DNA of 64,000 nt from contig CAZXLJ010000001.1 of NCBI GenBank assembly GCA_964641175.1, positions 1-64,000 on the forward strand, read 5' to 3'. Position numbers and translations under genes: made by a program. How positions within the stretch are numbered: position 1 is the first letter of the stretch; the number at the start of each line of letters is the position of its first letter. This document shows, piece by piece, positions 8,554-17,168 of the stretch. The notes under the pieces were generated by a model, which ran no database searches, had not been told where the DNA came from, and saw only the letters and a program-made list of their open reading frames with translations. Source of the DNA: CAYNST01 sp964641175. GTDB lineage: Bacteria > Pseudomonadota > Gammaproteobacteria > Pseudomonadales > Cellvibrionaceae.

Positions 8554-10579
8554 GACATTGGAGCGCAGCCTGTGTGCTCCGCCCCGACAGGTGCAGGTGT
8601 CCTTCCGGGGCGCCGCGCTTGTTCTGGGCTTATGCCTGAATATCCTCGTCGCGCCACTTCCGGCGTGGGCTGATGACGAATTGCAGGCTGCCCGGAAAGC
8701 GGTGCGCATGCGCCAGTTCGACAAGGCCTTCGAGCTTTATGAAGCGGCAGCGCAAAACGGAGATCCCGAAGCCCAGTACCAGCTGGCCATGCTGTATTCG
8801 CGCGGCCAGGGTGCTCCGAAAAACGAGAACCGCGCGCGCCTCTGGCTCGAACGTGCTGCCAATCAGAAGCATGCCGGAGCGAGTTACCTGCTGTCGCAAA
8901 AACTTCGCAATGCCGACCCTGATCGGGCTGAAGAGCTTCTTAACAGAGCTGCCAGTAAAGGGTATTCAACCGCAGAACGGCATCTGCAACGGGATGCAGA
9001 GGCATTGGCCCAACCCACTGACCCCGGCGCGCTTAGCGACCAGTGGTTTGGCGCGGCGCGCAGTCAGGATCACTACCATTTGCAACAGCTGCTTGAAAGG
9101 GGTGTTGCGCCCGACGTGAAAGACAGGGCGGGACGCACCGCGCTGTTCACCGCCGTGGCGGCTGGTAAGGATAAAAACGTCCGCTGGCTCCTCAAACAGG
9201 GGCTCGATGTCAATCATCGCGACCGTTTTGGTTTGACTGCCCTGCAAACCGCCGTGGAAAACGGACAGCTCGGTGCATTGAAAATCCTCCTCGAAGCGGG
9301 TGCCAATCCGGCGCAGGTGCTCGCCAACGGCGACGGCCTGCTCCACTTCGCCTTGCGCCTGGACCGGGTGGACAGTGCCAGGCTGCTGGTCAAGCACGGA
9401 GCCCCCGTCAATCTGCGTAACAAGGAAGGCTGGACTCCTCTTGATGTTGCCGAGGCGAAACGCCTGCCCGGAGCGATTCAGCACCTCAAGCAGGCCGGGG
9501 CAGAAAATGGGCTGGGCTGGCAACACAAGCCTGCCGACCGCAACGTCGCTGCGCTGGCCAAACTGGTCCGCGAATCTTCAGACTTGTCCCCGCTGGCGTC
9601 AGCTGTCGTCAACAGTAATGTGGACTTGCTGAAAACCTTATTGAAATCCAACCCTCAAAGTGTGCACCAGCCACTGCCGGACGGTTCCAGCCTGCTCGGG
9701 CTCGCCGTGCGTCACAACAATCCGGACATGGTTCAGGCCCTGCTGGATTATGGCGTTGACGCCAACGCGGGTGCATACAAGGGGATGACCGCCCTGCATA
9801 TCGCCACCCGCCTGGAACGGGAAGAAATTGTCGAGATTCTGCTGGACGAGGGCGCAAGTCCTCTCATTAAAGATGACGCAGGTCGGGACGCGGTTCACGC
9901 CGCTATCGAGGAAGAACACAACGCCGTGGCGGAAATCCTGCTGGATTCGCTCCTCGAAAAAGGTCTGACAAAACAGACAGCGCAGGCGGACAAAGTCCCC
10001 GTGGACCTATATCTGCTGGTTGCAACCGAACATCGCAGCAGTGCTCTTGTTGACCGTCTGCTGCCCCTCGCCGGGAGCGCACAGGCAGCCGATGGCGCCG
10101 GTCGCAATGCACTGTGGTTCGCTGCCCGTGACCAGAACCTGGAGCTTGTCACCCGCCTGCTGGAGGCGGGGGTATCACCTTCCCAGGCAGACAAGCTCGG
10201 ACGGACGCCCTTTCTGGTCGCCGTAGAAAGCGGTTGCTTTGAATGTGCCCGCACCTTGCTGCCGGTTGACAACATCAACCGCCAGACTCTCTCGGGCAAT
10301 ACGGCCCTGATGATTGCGGCGCAAAATAGCGACCTGGAAATGTCCAGGTGGCTTCTCGGCCAGAAAGCAGATGTGGAACTGCGCAACCAGCGGGGTAATA
10401 CCGCCGTCATGGAAGCGGTAAACAGTAAATCCGCTGACATTGTGAAAGATCTGCTCGCAGCGAATGCCAATGTTTCGCGCAAAAACAAACTGGGATTTTC
10501 CGCCATCGACCTGGCCGCCCAAGTGAGTCCGGAGATGCTTGACCTGGTGAAGAGCAAGGCGGTCCTTGGAATTTTTTAG
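8540..10579 (+). CDS. Exported Sel1/TPR and ankyrin-repeat protein
   Basis: 679 residues, starting within the last 14 bases of the oxidoreductase gene, so the two are probably co-translated. A hydrophobic export signal ends at PLPAWA (~residue 45). Residues ~50-150 contain Sel1-like repeats (AAQNGDPEAQYQLAMLYSRG, RARLWLERAANQKH). From ~165 to the end there are about a dozen ankyrin-type units (GRTALFTAVAAGKDKNVRWL, GMTALHIATRLEREEIVEIL, GNTALMIAAQNSDLEMSRWL). Such repeats bind proteins rather than catalyse. A periplasmic scaffold for the cytochromes is the simplest reading but is inferred only from the neighbours. Confidence 0.8.
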   Translation: MGLRKTLERSLCAPPRQVQVSFRGAALVLGLCLNILVAPLPAWADDELQAARKAVRMRQFDKAFELYEAAAQNGDPEAQYQLAMLYSRGQGAPKNENRARLWLERAANQKHAGASYLLSQKLRNADPDRAEELLNRAASKGYSTAERHLQRDAEALAQPTDPGALSDQWFGAARSQDHYHLQQLLERGVAPDVKDRAGRTALFTAVAAGKDKNVRWLLKQGLDVNHRDRFGLTALQTAVENGQLGALKILLEAGANPAQVLANGDGLLHFALRLDRVDSARLLVKHGAPVNLRNKEGWTPLDVAEAKRLPGAIQHLKQAGAENGLGWQHKPADRNVAALAKLVRESSDLSPLASAVVNSNVDLLKTLLKSNPQSVHQPLPDGSSLLGLAVRHNNPDMVQALLDYGVDANAGAYKGMTALHIATRLEREEIVEILLDEGASPLIKDDAGRDAVHAAIEEEHNAVAEILLDSLLEKGLTKQTAQADKVPVDLYLLVATEHRSSALVDRLLPLAGSAQAADGAGRNALWFAARDQNLELVTRLLEAGVSPSQADKLGRTPFLVAVESGCFECARTLLPVDNINRQTLSGNTALMIAAQNSDLEMSRWLLGQKADVELRNQRGNTAVMEAVNSKSADIVKDLLAANANVSRKNKLGFSAIDLAAQVSPEMLDLVKSKAVLGIF

Positions 10580-10675
10580 ACATTCTCCGAAGGAGTGGGT
10601 GAGAAAACGTACCAGCAGCTAACGTCCCTTCCTGGCAGGCTGGATGACAACCCGCCTTTCCGTCAGCCCGTGCGA

Positions 10676-11203
10676 TCAGTGCACCGCGAAGCTGTCTGAA
10701 ACCGCCGCCGTGTACGAACGGCTCTTTTCGATCAGGCGAGCAGCTCGCTGGGCCGGATTGGGAATATTGATCAGCGCAAAATAATCAAACAGACTCACCA
10801 CTTCAACGCCGTTGTCTACCTGGGTTGCGCGTGCAGTGAAATCCTGCAGGCGCTGCATCACCACTTTTTCCACCGCGAGTTCGGCCGCCAGCAAATGTTT
10901 GTTGATCATCTGACACTGCACCCGGGTAAAACTGCAGTAATCAGAAAGCAGTGCCCGCGTCTGGCGCAGTTGGTTCAAGAGCCGCTGATTGCTTTGGTCT
11001 GCACCCCAGACAATCTGCTGCGCCTCTTCGAGTGCCTTGCGATTGAGTTCCTTTTGAGTGGCATCCAGCCAAGTAAGCCAGAGGATCAGGGTAATATTCG
11101 CCCCATATTTTTCCTGAAGATCCAGACACGAAATCTTTACGGACTCAACTTCATAAAGACCGGTTGCGAATGCCCACAGATCATTCAATACATCGTTATT
11201 CAT
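10676..11203 (-). CDS. TIGR02444 family protein
   Basis: 175 residues, soluble and mostly helical. The N-terminal block (DLWAFATGLYEVESVKISCLDLQEKYG) followed by N-I-T-L-I-L-W-L-T-W-L matches the conserved start of the TIGR02444 (DUF2390) family, found across gammaproteobacteria, in pseudomonads near algP-type genes. Function unknown. It lies 149 bp downstream of the TonB/AgmX-like gene on the same strand and is convergent with the ankyrin gene. It looks like ancestral backbone rather than part of either neighbouring system. Confidence 0.75.
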   Translation of the reverse strand: MNNDVLNDLWAFATGLYEVESVKISCLDLQEKYGANITLILWLTWLDATQKELNRKALEEAQQIVWGADQSNQRLLNQLRQTRALLSDYCSFTRVQCQMINKHLLAAELAVEKVVMQRLQDFTARATQVDNGVEVVSLFDYFALINIPNPAQRAARLIEKSRSYTAAVSDSFAVH

Positions 11204-11352
11204 GGTAAAAACTCTTATCAGCTTTGAGAAATCTCTGCCGGATTACCGGACGCGATTAATTTTTTTGAATTATGCATGCAACCCTACGCCGCTACTTTTA
11301 ATTAGTCCAGAGCAGGGGGTAGGGCTCGTTCACACTATTGCGATAAGCAATT

Positions 11353-12318
11353 TCACGGCAGGAATTCGATCGGATAATGGACGGTAATCGCCTGGACTTT
11401 TTTCGCACTGAATTGCAGGGATTTCAGCCGGCCGAGAATGCTTCGTTCCAGTCCTGCATCATTGAGTTCGCTGCTGACAATTTCTGCATGGGTCACGGTA
11501 CCGTCCGGTGCAATGGTCAGCGCTATCAAAACAGTCCCCCGCAACGACGGCTTTGCCCGGCGCGCCCGGTTATACAGCGCCTGCAATTGCCCTTTATGGC
11601 GGTCGACAATCAGGGTTACTTCCTCCTGCGAACGCAGGTCGCTCGCGGGCGCAGCTTGCGGCGCCGGCGCGGAGATTATTTCGGAATTGGCGGCCAGCAC
11701 TTCTCGTACCTCTGTCATTTCCCGCGCCGCAAGTTCAGCCGGTTGCGCAGCGACCCTGTGCTCGCTGGTATCCACGCCCCCACTGTCCCGGGCCGCCGTG
11801 CGCAGCTGTGGTTCTGGGGCCGCAGCAGCAACACTTGAATTCCTGGATATCGGACCGCTCAACCGGCCGGCCAGATCACCGGTGTCTGCCAGTTCGCGCA
11901 GAGCTTCCATCTCTTTCATCAGGCCGCTGTTCGCCGCCGCTTCCCGTGCCTGGCGCTGCTGTCCCGTCAGGGGCTTCTCCGGCTCCACCGGTCGTGGGCG
12001 AAGGCGGGGCGGCGCCGGTTTTGCAGCCTCAGGACGCGGCTCGATTTCCGGTGGGATAACGGGCCGGGGCTTTTTTTCTGGCGCACGGACGACGGGCTCA
12101 GGGGGAGACTTTTCCCGGTGGTGAGTGATGAATCTGGCCACCCGCTCCGGCGCACGCACTGTTGCGCGCGGTTCTGCAGGCACCTCCATTCGGGAGATCA
12201 GAAAACCGAGACCCAGGACGAGGCAGATTAACGCAACCGCAGTCGCTGAGAACCAGACATCATTCTTCGAACCCGGCCGCCACGCCAGCGCCAGCTCTCG
12301 ATAATGCACTGTGTCCAT
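11353..12318 (-). CDS. TonB/AgmX (PglI)-like energy-transducing protein
   Basis: 321 residues starting at ATG 12318, which overlaps the preceding stop as TAATG; an earlier in-frame start would overlap the ExbD gene. Architecture: short cytoplasmic N-terminus, one membrane helix (~22-44), a Pro/Arg/Glu-rich periplasmic stretch (~55-125), and a C-terminal TonB-like domain (~245-321). That domain contains a helix (VDRHKGQLQALYNRARRAKP) and the strand pattern GTVLIALTIAPDGTV, as in the AgmX/PglI C-terminal family, which includes Myxococcus GltJ. With the ExbB/ExbD genes directly upstream it should couple proton-motive force to an outer-membrane or periplasmic partner. The partner is unknown; the TPR proteins at 38.6-44.1 kb are candidates. 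Confidence 0.8.
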   Translation of the reverse strand: MDTVHYRELALAWRPGSKNDVWFSATAVALICLVLGLGFLISRMEVPAEPRATVRAPERVARFITHHREKSPPEPVVRAPEKKPRPVIPPEIEPRPEAAKPAPPRLRPRPVEPEKPLTGQQRQAREAAANSGLMKEMEALRELADTGDLAGRLSGPISRNSSVAAAAPEPQLRTAARDSGGVDTSEHRVAAQPAELAAREMTEVREVLAANSEIISAPAPQAAPASDLRSQEEVTLIVDRHKGQLQALYNRARRAKPSLRGTVLIALTIAPDGTVTHAEIVSSELNDAGLERSILGRLKSLQFSAKKVQAITVHYPIEFLP

Positions 12319-12827
12319 TAATCGCCGATCCCGGCCTGGCTTTTCTGCTGAGCGGCAAAGGCGATCCGGGTGTAGTTTGCCGCCTGGCAAGTCTGCAAAA
12401 TGCGGTGCAATAATCCGTAAGCAATATTTTCATCTCCCATGATTGTCACCGCCAGCCCGGCCGCCTCCGTGTCGCTGCCCAATTGCCTGTTCTTGCCGTG
12501 AAACGCCAGCTCTTCCTGCAGCGGTGCTATCAATTCGTCGCTGGATGAATCCAGTGACTGCAATTGCACGACTTCCTTGCCCTGCAGCAGTATCCGATCT
12601 GGCGTGATTGCCAACACCACGGAATCCTCGGGAACTTTCCGACTCACCGAACTCGGCAATGTCAGGTCCTTCTGGCTCGGCAGTTGCGGAGCACTGGATG
12701 AATTGACCAGAAGGAAAAACACCAGAATCGTGAAAATGTCCATCAGCGAAACCAGATTCAATGGCTTCGGTTTGAGCATTCCATGATGTCGTTCCATGCG
12801 CCGGGCGCGGCGAGACTTACTCTTCAT
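12318..12827 (-). CDS. ExbD/TolR-like proton-channel subunit (Asp present)
   Basis: 169 residues from ATG 12827, which overlaps the stop of the previous gene by 11 bp. A basic N-terminus is followed by one membrane helix (~23-45, LNLVSLMDIFTILVFFLLV) in which Asp30 occupies the position of the essential ExbD/TolR/MotB aspartate, then a periplasmic domain with the family's alpha/beta pattern (DSVVLAITPDRILLQGKEV). It should form the ion path with the ExbB-like protein. The longer frame upstream (to 12914) lies inside the other exbD gene and is not used. Confidence 0.85.
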   Translation of the reverse strand: MKSKSRRARRMERHHGMLKPKPLNLVSLMDIFTILVFFLLVNSSSAPQLPSQKDLTLPSSVSRKVPEDSVVLAITPDRILLQGKEVVQLQSLDSSSDELIAPLQEELAFHGKNRQLGSDTEAAGLAVTIMGDENIAYGLLHRILQTCQAANYTRIAFAAQQKSQAGIGD

Positions 12828-13386
12828 TCGCGCCACCTTCAGGCGACCGGATTGTCTCGCCCAGTTGCTGCAGGGAGATTTCCCTGTCTGCTGTTTGCGA
12901 AGGAACTCCACCAATAGCCACGTCGGGAAATAATTCGTACTCTTCCAGAGTTGCCTGGTTCACCACCCGGGCAATACTGACCTGGTCCATGATTTCGATG
13001 AGCTGGCTGTAGCTGATATCGGCATGCAGCAATAACGTTATGGCACGATTTTCTGGAAAGGTGGATTTGATCTGCAGTAGCGTCGCATTGACTGACCGCC
13101 AGTTGATCGTACGGTTGACTACGGGGAATTCGGCGATGCGGCCGAGTTGCGCGTCATGGATTTCCATCCGGTCCGGGTACACCAGCATCTGCAGCTGGAG
13201 GGTCACTCTTGCCTCCGGACTGGTTTCCGCGCCGAGTCCCGGCAAAGTCAGCTCCAGCACGGTCATCCGTGAAAAAACCGCGGTGATCAACAAAAACGGC
13301 ACCAGCACGACCATCAGGTTGAGAAACGCGGTGATGTTAAGCTCCACCGTTTCCTGCAGAATTTTTTTTCTGCGCCGCAACTTCAT
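12817..13386 (-). CDS. ExbD/TolR-like subunit lacking the membrane aspartate
   Basis: 189 residues with an ExbD layout: basic N-terminus, one membrane helix, periplasmic domain. The segment LNITAFLNLMVVLVPFLLI aligns with E. coli ExbD INVTPFIDVMLVLLIIFMV, and the catalytic Asp position is Asn23 (AAC in the DNA). The neighbouring paralogue keeps its Asp. The periplasmic part (LPGLGAETSPEARVTLQLQM and ALHADISYSQLIEIMDQ-like strands) is typical. It follows the ExbB gene by 7 bp. It may be a structural partner in a mixed ExbD dimer; that is inference. Confidence 0.85.
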   Translation of the reverse strand: MKLRRRKKILQETVELNITAFLNLMVVLVPFLLITAVFSRMTVLELTLPGLGAETSPEARVTLQLQMLVYPDRMEIHDAQLGRIAEFPVVNRTINWRSVNATLLQIKSTFPENRAITLLLHADISYSQLIEIMDQVSIARVVNQATLEEYELFPDVAIGGVPSQTADREISLQQLGETIRSPEGGANEE

Positions 13387-13393
13387 GGCAGCG

Positions 13394-14011
13394 CTATTCT
13401 TCAGTAATCAGGTTAAGACACTTCACGCTCGCCATTTCGATGTTGTCCACCAGCCGGGTCGTCTTGGTGGCCAGCCAGGTGTGCATGAATATCAACGGGA
13501 TGGCTGCGACCAGACCAAACGCGGTGGTATTCATGGCCACCGAGATGCTCGCCGATAGCAGATCCGCCTTTTCGGCCGGATCTGCACTGGCCACTGCAGT
13601 AAATGCCTGTATAAGCCCGATAATTGTTCCTAACAAACCCAGCAGAGTGGCTATGTTGGCGAGGGTAGCCAGATAATGTGTTCTCTTTTCCAGCTCGGGC
13701 ATGACTTCCATAATGCCCTCATCCATGGCACTTTCGATGGCCTCTCTCCGGGCATGCCGGCGCATTCTGGCGAGGCCATATTGCAGCACACGCGCCAGCG
13801 GCGTGGTATGCGACTGCAGCAGCCGTTCAGCCTGGGGTAAATCGCGGGCGTGTAACAGGGGGATAAGCTGAGTCCAGACCCGGTTGGTCCTGGACTGCGT
13901 GGATGAGATCACAACCAGCCGCTCAACGGCGATGATCACGCCACTGGCGAACACCGCGAGTATCGCGTACATGAAGGGGCCGCCGGATTGAAAAAATTTA
14001 ACCAGTTCCAT
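13394..14011 (-). CDS. ExbB/TolQ/MotA-family proton-channel protein
   Basis: 205 residues with three membrane segments (~12-34, ~122-145, ~160-182). The signature between TM2 and TM3 is visible: LATLANIATLLGLLGTIIGLIQAF and ISVAMNTTAFGLVAAIPLIF, matching the TolQ/ExbB core in which conserved small and Thr residues line the pore. A large cytoplasmic loop (~40-115) separates TM1 and TM2. First gene of the exbB-exbD-exbD-tonB-like run. The 145 bp upstream, before the small unknown gene, could hold a promoter. Similar to Myxococcus AglR as well as ExbB; sequence alone does not decide. Confidence 0.88.
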   Translation of the reverse strand: MELVKFFQSGGPFMYAILAVFASGVIIAVERLVVISSTQSRTNRVWTQLIPLLHARDLPQAERLLQSHTTPLARVLQYGLARMRRHARREAIESAMDEGIMEVMPELEKRTHYLATLANIATLLGLLGTIIGLIQAFTAVASADPAEKADLLSASISVAMNTTAFGLVAAIPLIFMHTWLATKTTRLVDNIEMASVKCLNLITEE

Positions 14012-14156
14012 TGAGTGGTGCCTCGAACTTCTTGGATATTGTTATCAGAGATTGCAGAAATCGCTGCAGAATTCAGCGAAGGATTGGACCAGCTTTGCGG
14101 GACAGATTACAAATAGACCTTCAGGCTGACAGACGGATCACGACCGATGCACGACC

Positions 14157-14408
14157 CTATTTCGCTCTTTGTCGCTCGCCCGGGATCGTTTTTGCATTAT
14201 CAGCCACGGCGGTGGTATCGGGCTGATTGATAAAGCCGGCGAGATCGTCATCAAACCAGTGCTGGGCGACGGTGTCGCCGTTAAACTCACGATCAATCCG
14301 GTCCATTAATGCTCGCCGCCGGGCCAGGTATTCATAGCGGCTGAGCCGACGTTCGAAATAGTCGTCCAGCAACTCCCGTACCAGCGCGGAATAATTAATC
14401 TCCGTCAT
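14157..14408 (-). CDS. Small acidic-basic helical protein of unknown function
   Basis: 83 residues starting at ATG 14408 behind GGAG with good spacing; an upstream GTG (14444) lacks one. Sequence begins MTEINYSALVRELLDDYFERRLSRYEYLARRRALMDRIDREFNG: strongly helical, Arg/Glu-rich, no signal peptide. It lies 67 bp after the kinase stop and upstream of exbB, the same strand as both. I do not recognise a family. Its place suggests a link to the kinase or the ExbB-type channel. Confidence 0.6.
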   Translation of the reverse strand: MTEINYSALVRELLDDYFERRLSRYEYLARRRALMDRIDREFNGDTVAQHWFDDDLAGFINQPDTTAVADNAKTIPGERQRAK

Positions 14409-14475
14409 GTCGTAGCTCCAATTTCCATGGGTCGGCCGTACCACCAGTATTGTGCAGCAGATTAATCATTTTTAT

Positions 14476-17106
14476 TCACGATGTCGGGACGAGTTCGCGC
14501 AACACCCGGAAACCGTTGTCTGATCCCGGCTGTCCCGCCGGCTGGCTATAGTCTATTGAACACTCATCCATCGGCGTCGCAAACGAGCCACCCGCAGCCA
14601 CAAGGCCAGTCGAACTGGTTACCCACTCCGCAGCGTTACCGATATGGTTGACCAAACCCCAGCTATTTTGCTTGCCTACGGTGGCATTTACCAGCGTTCC
14701 GCCAACATTTATCCCCCGATTGTCCAGTTTGCAGTTCCGGTTCGCATCGAGCCCGTTCCCGCTTGCCTGCGCCGCGTGCTGCCATTCCTCCAGCGTGGGA
14801 AGCCTGTACTTGAACCCGGTTTCAGCACTCAGCCACGACATATAACTGCCGATCAGTTCGATGGGCAGACCGGTCGCCGGCAATGCCGTATTGCTCTCGT
14901 TGAGGCTGCGGCAGGAACCGCTGGCGCGACAGTAGTGATTGATCTCGGCAACGGTCACTTCGTATTTACCCACAGCGAACGCCGGGACGGAACTCCCCGC
15001 CGGGATAACTACCATTCTGGGGCTGCGACCGCCGCCGGACAGTATATCCTGACACAATCCACGCTTGCCTTTATTCCCCGCCCCGGCCAGAGACAAGGTG
15101 CAATTGTCGCGCGTGGTGATATCTATATCCATCAATGTGGCGTTATTCGGAAACACCGAGAGAGCGGCCGTTCGAGCCGCCTTGGCCCGCTCGGGGAAAT
15201 TGCGCGCAATCTTGGAAATGCAATCACTCAGGCCGCGAACGATGGCTGCTTCCTGACCGCCGTATCGCTCCATATTGAGGGTGCGCAGTCTTTGTATATC
15301 CTGAATGAAAATGTCCATTTCGAGCAGCCGATTGCAGTGCAGCTGCTCGGTTACGCTCGCCAGAACCCGGTCAAATTCCTGTTGGCGTACCGCGGCTGTC
15401 GTATCGGTCGGCGTGGCTTGCGGTTGTTGCTGCGTTCCGGGCTGGCGCGATTTATCCGTTTTCGTACGTTCCTGCTCAAGCAGATCGCCTTCCACCGACT
15501 CAACGATCTGGCTCAACACTTTAAGTTCGATTTCACCTTGGTGATAACGCCCACCCCGCTCGATATATTGCTTCGCGAGGTCGATGTCATTTTTTTCGAG
15601 AGCGGCTTCAATCTGTACCAGATAAAGCCCATAGACCTGCTTGAGCGTCGTGCGCACCTGCTCGTTATCCATTCCCAGCAGCTCCATCAGGTTCTGCACC
15701 CGCTCCCAGAGTACACGCTCCCAGCGTTCGTCAAACACCGGCGATGCTATCATCTCGGAGATATTTTTCTGCAGCAGCTCCAACCGTATCTGTCGCTCGA
15801 TCTGCACACGCACCTGTTCTTCTGACATCTTCGGTTGCGAATAACGGAACGTCTGGGTATTGAAGTAGGCAACGGCCGATACCAGCGTAATAAGCAATAC
15901 TGCCGCCATCATCCAGATCTGCGGCGGCAGGCTATCTTTCTTTTTCAGCTGATTGGCGAACTCGTGGACCGAGCCTATCCGGTCCTGGCGGTTGAATGCC
16001 AGGGCCCGCTCAACGGCTCGCCATTGATCCTTGCGCAGACCTTCGATTCTGGCGGGTTTCAGGCCCAGCTTCTTGGCATCCCGGGCGTTCTTTCGCTGGT
16101 ACGGATGCTTGCCGGTAAACATTTCGTAAGCAATACAGCCGACGGCATAGATATCGTCCCGCACATCCGGAGGGCCGCCTTCGAGCATTTCCAGGCTGGC
16201 ATAGGCCGGCGTCAACGCCCCCAGGTTACCGGCGTCGAACACGGTTTTATCATCGTAGTCCTGGTCGCCCAGTTCGGCGCTGGCAACCGCCCGGGCAATC
16301 CCGAAATCGAACACCTTTGCGGTGTTGTACTGCGTGACGAAAATATTGCCGGGTTTCAAATCCGAGTGAATGATGTTCTGATCATGTGCGTAGGCCAGGG
16401 CCGCACAAATGCCTTCGAGTATGGCCCACACGTCCGGACGTGGCAGCCCCCCCGTGTTCCGGTATTTTTTTATCAGGACATCCAGTCCCACCCCTTCGAG
16501 ATACTCCATGGTCATGAAGACCGTGTCGCCGTCTTTATCAAAATCGTAAACGTTGACGATGTTGGGATGCGCGATCCGCTGCGTCTTGCGAGATTCCCGC
16601 TGCAGCGCGATAAATGCTTCCGGATGGTATTTGAATTCTTCTCCGAGAACCTTGATGGCGACATACGGATCCCGGTCCTGAGCCTCTACCTTGAGCAGAT
16701 CCTTTGCCTTGTAAACCACACCCATGCCGCCGGCGCCGAGAACCCGCTCCAGAATAAACCTGTTTTTCAGAATATCCGTTGGCGTCAGACTGGCATTGCG
16801 GCCATTTCTGGGGGGAGGTGGTGGCTGTACCGATTCGGTATCCAGCGGCTGGGTATCCGCCGGGATCCGCAGATCCCGGCCGACATCGACGGCGGTGTAA
16901 GATGATTCGTCATCCAGAATGCCCGAACCGAGAGAGGGTTCGATGTCGGTGTCTGAGGACAGCGAACCACTCGCTGCAACCAGATCGCCAGGGGGGTCCG
17001 CCGGCCGCGCTACCTTGGCTTTCGCCGGGCGAATGCGTGTCTTGTCCTGGTCTTTCGACCCGTACACCGATTCGTCTGGCTGCTGGCCCAACTTGTCTTT
17101 ACTCAT
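14476..17106 (-). CDS. Membrane Ser/Thr protein kinase with C-terminal FGE/sulfatase-modifying-factor-like domain (PpkA position)
   Basis: 876 residues. A ~110-residue polar N-terminus precedes a Hanks-type kinase domain: P-loop GAGGMGVV (124-131), Lys152 in VAIK, catalytic loop HSDLKPGN (247-254, Ser where HRD has Arg) and DFG (267-269). One membrane helix (397-415) leads to a helical extracytoplasmic stretch and, from ~700, a domain resembling formylglycine-generating enzymes (VGKYEVTVAEINHYC, YRLPTLEEWQHAA, GNAAEWV, GGSF, NGFRVLREL). In the P. aeruginosa H1-T6SS, PpkA phosphorylates the FHA protein to trigger firing and ends in a von Willebrand A domain; here the sensor end differs. The phosphatase gene is 62 bp upstream. 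Kinase activity and FHA partner are inferred from family and synteny. Confidence 0.88.
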   Translation of the reverse strand: MSKDKLGQQPDESVYGSKDQDKTRIRPAKAKVARPADPPGDLVAASGSLSSDTDIEPSLGSGILDDESSYTAVDVGRDLRIPADTQPLDTESVQPPPPPRNGRNASLTPTDILKNRFILERVLGAGGMGVVYKAKDLLKVEAQDRDPYVAIKVLGEEFKYHPEAFIALQRESRKTQRIAHPNIVNVYDFDKDGDTVFMTMEYLEGVGLDVLIKKYRNTGGLPRPDVWAILEGICAALAYAHDQNIIHSDLKPGNIFVTQYNTAKVFDFGIARAVASAELGDQDYDDKTVFDAGNLGALTPAYASLEMLEGGPPDVRDDIYAVGCIAYEMFTGKHPYQRKNARDAKKLGLKPARIEGLRKDQWRAVERALAFNRQDRIGSVHEFANQLKKKDSLPPQIWMMAAVLLITLVSAVAYFNTQTFRYSQPKMSEEQVRVQIERQIRLELLQKNISEMIASPVFDERWERVLWERVQNLMELLGMDNEQVRTTLKQVYGLYLVQIEAALEKNDIDLAKQYIERGGRYHQGEIELKVLSQIVESVEGDLLEQERTKTDKSRQPGTQQQPQATPTDTTAAVRQQEFDRVLASVTEQLHCNRLLEMDIFIQDIQRLRTLNMERYGGQEAAIVRGLSDCISKIARNFPERAKAARTAALSVFPNNATLMDIDITTRDNCTLSLAGAGNKGKRGLCQDILSGGGRSPRMVVIPAGSSVPAFAVGKYEVTVAEINHYCRASGSCRSLNESNTALPATGLPIELIGSYMSWLSAETGFKYRLPTLEEWQHAAQASGNGLDANRNCKLDNRGINVGGTLVNATVGKQNSWGLVNHIGNAAEWVTSSTGLVAAGGSFATPMDECSIDYSQPAGQPGSDNGFRVLRELVPTS

Positions 17107-17168
17107 CTGGCTGATTCTTCTGTTCCGCTGCGGTCATCGGATTCCCTGCAATCGTTCAGTGCATCACC

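Noticed and set aside
9895..10557. 220-residue antisense ORF within the ankyrin gene
   Set aside because: Shadow of the repeats; no ribosome site or family resemblance.
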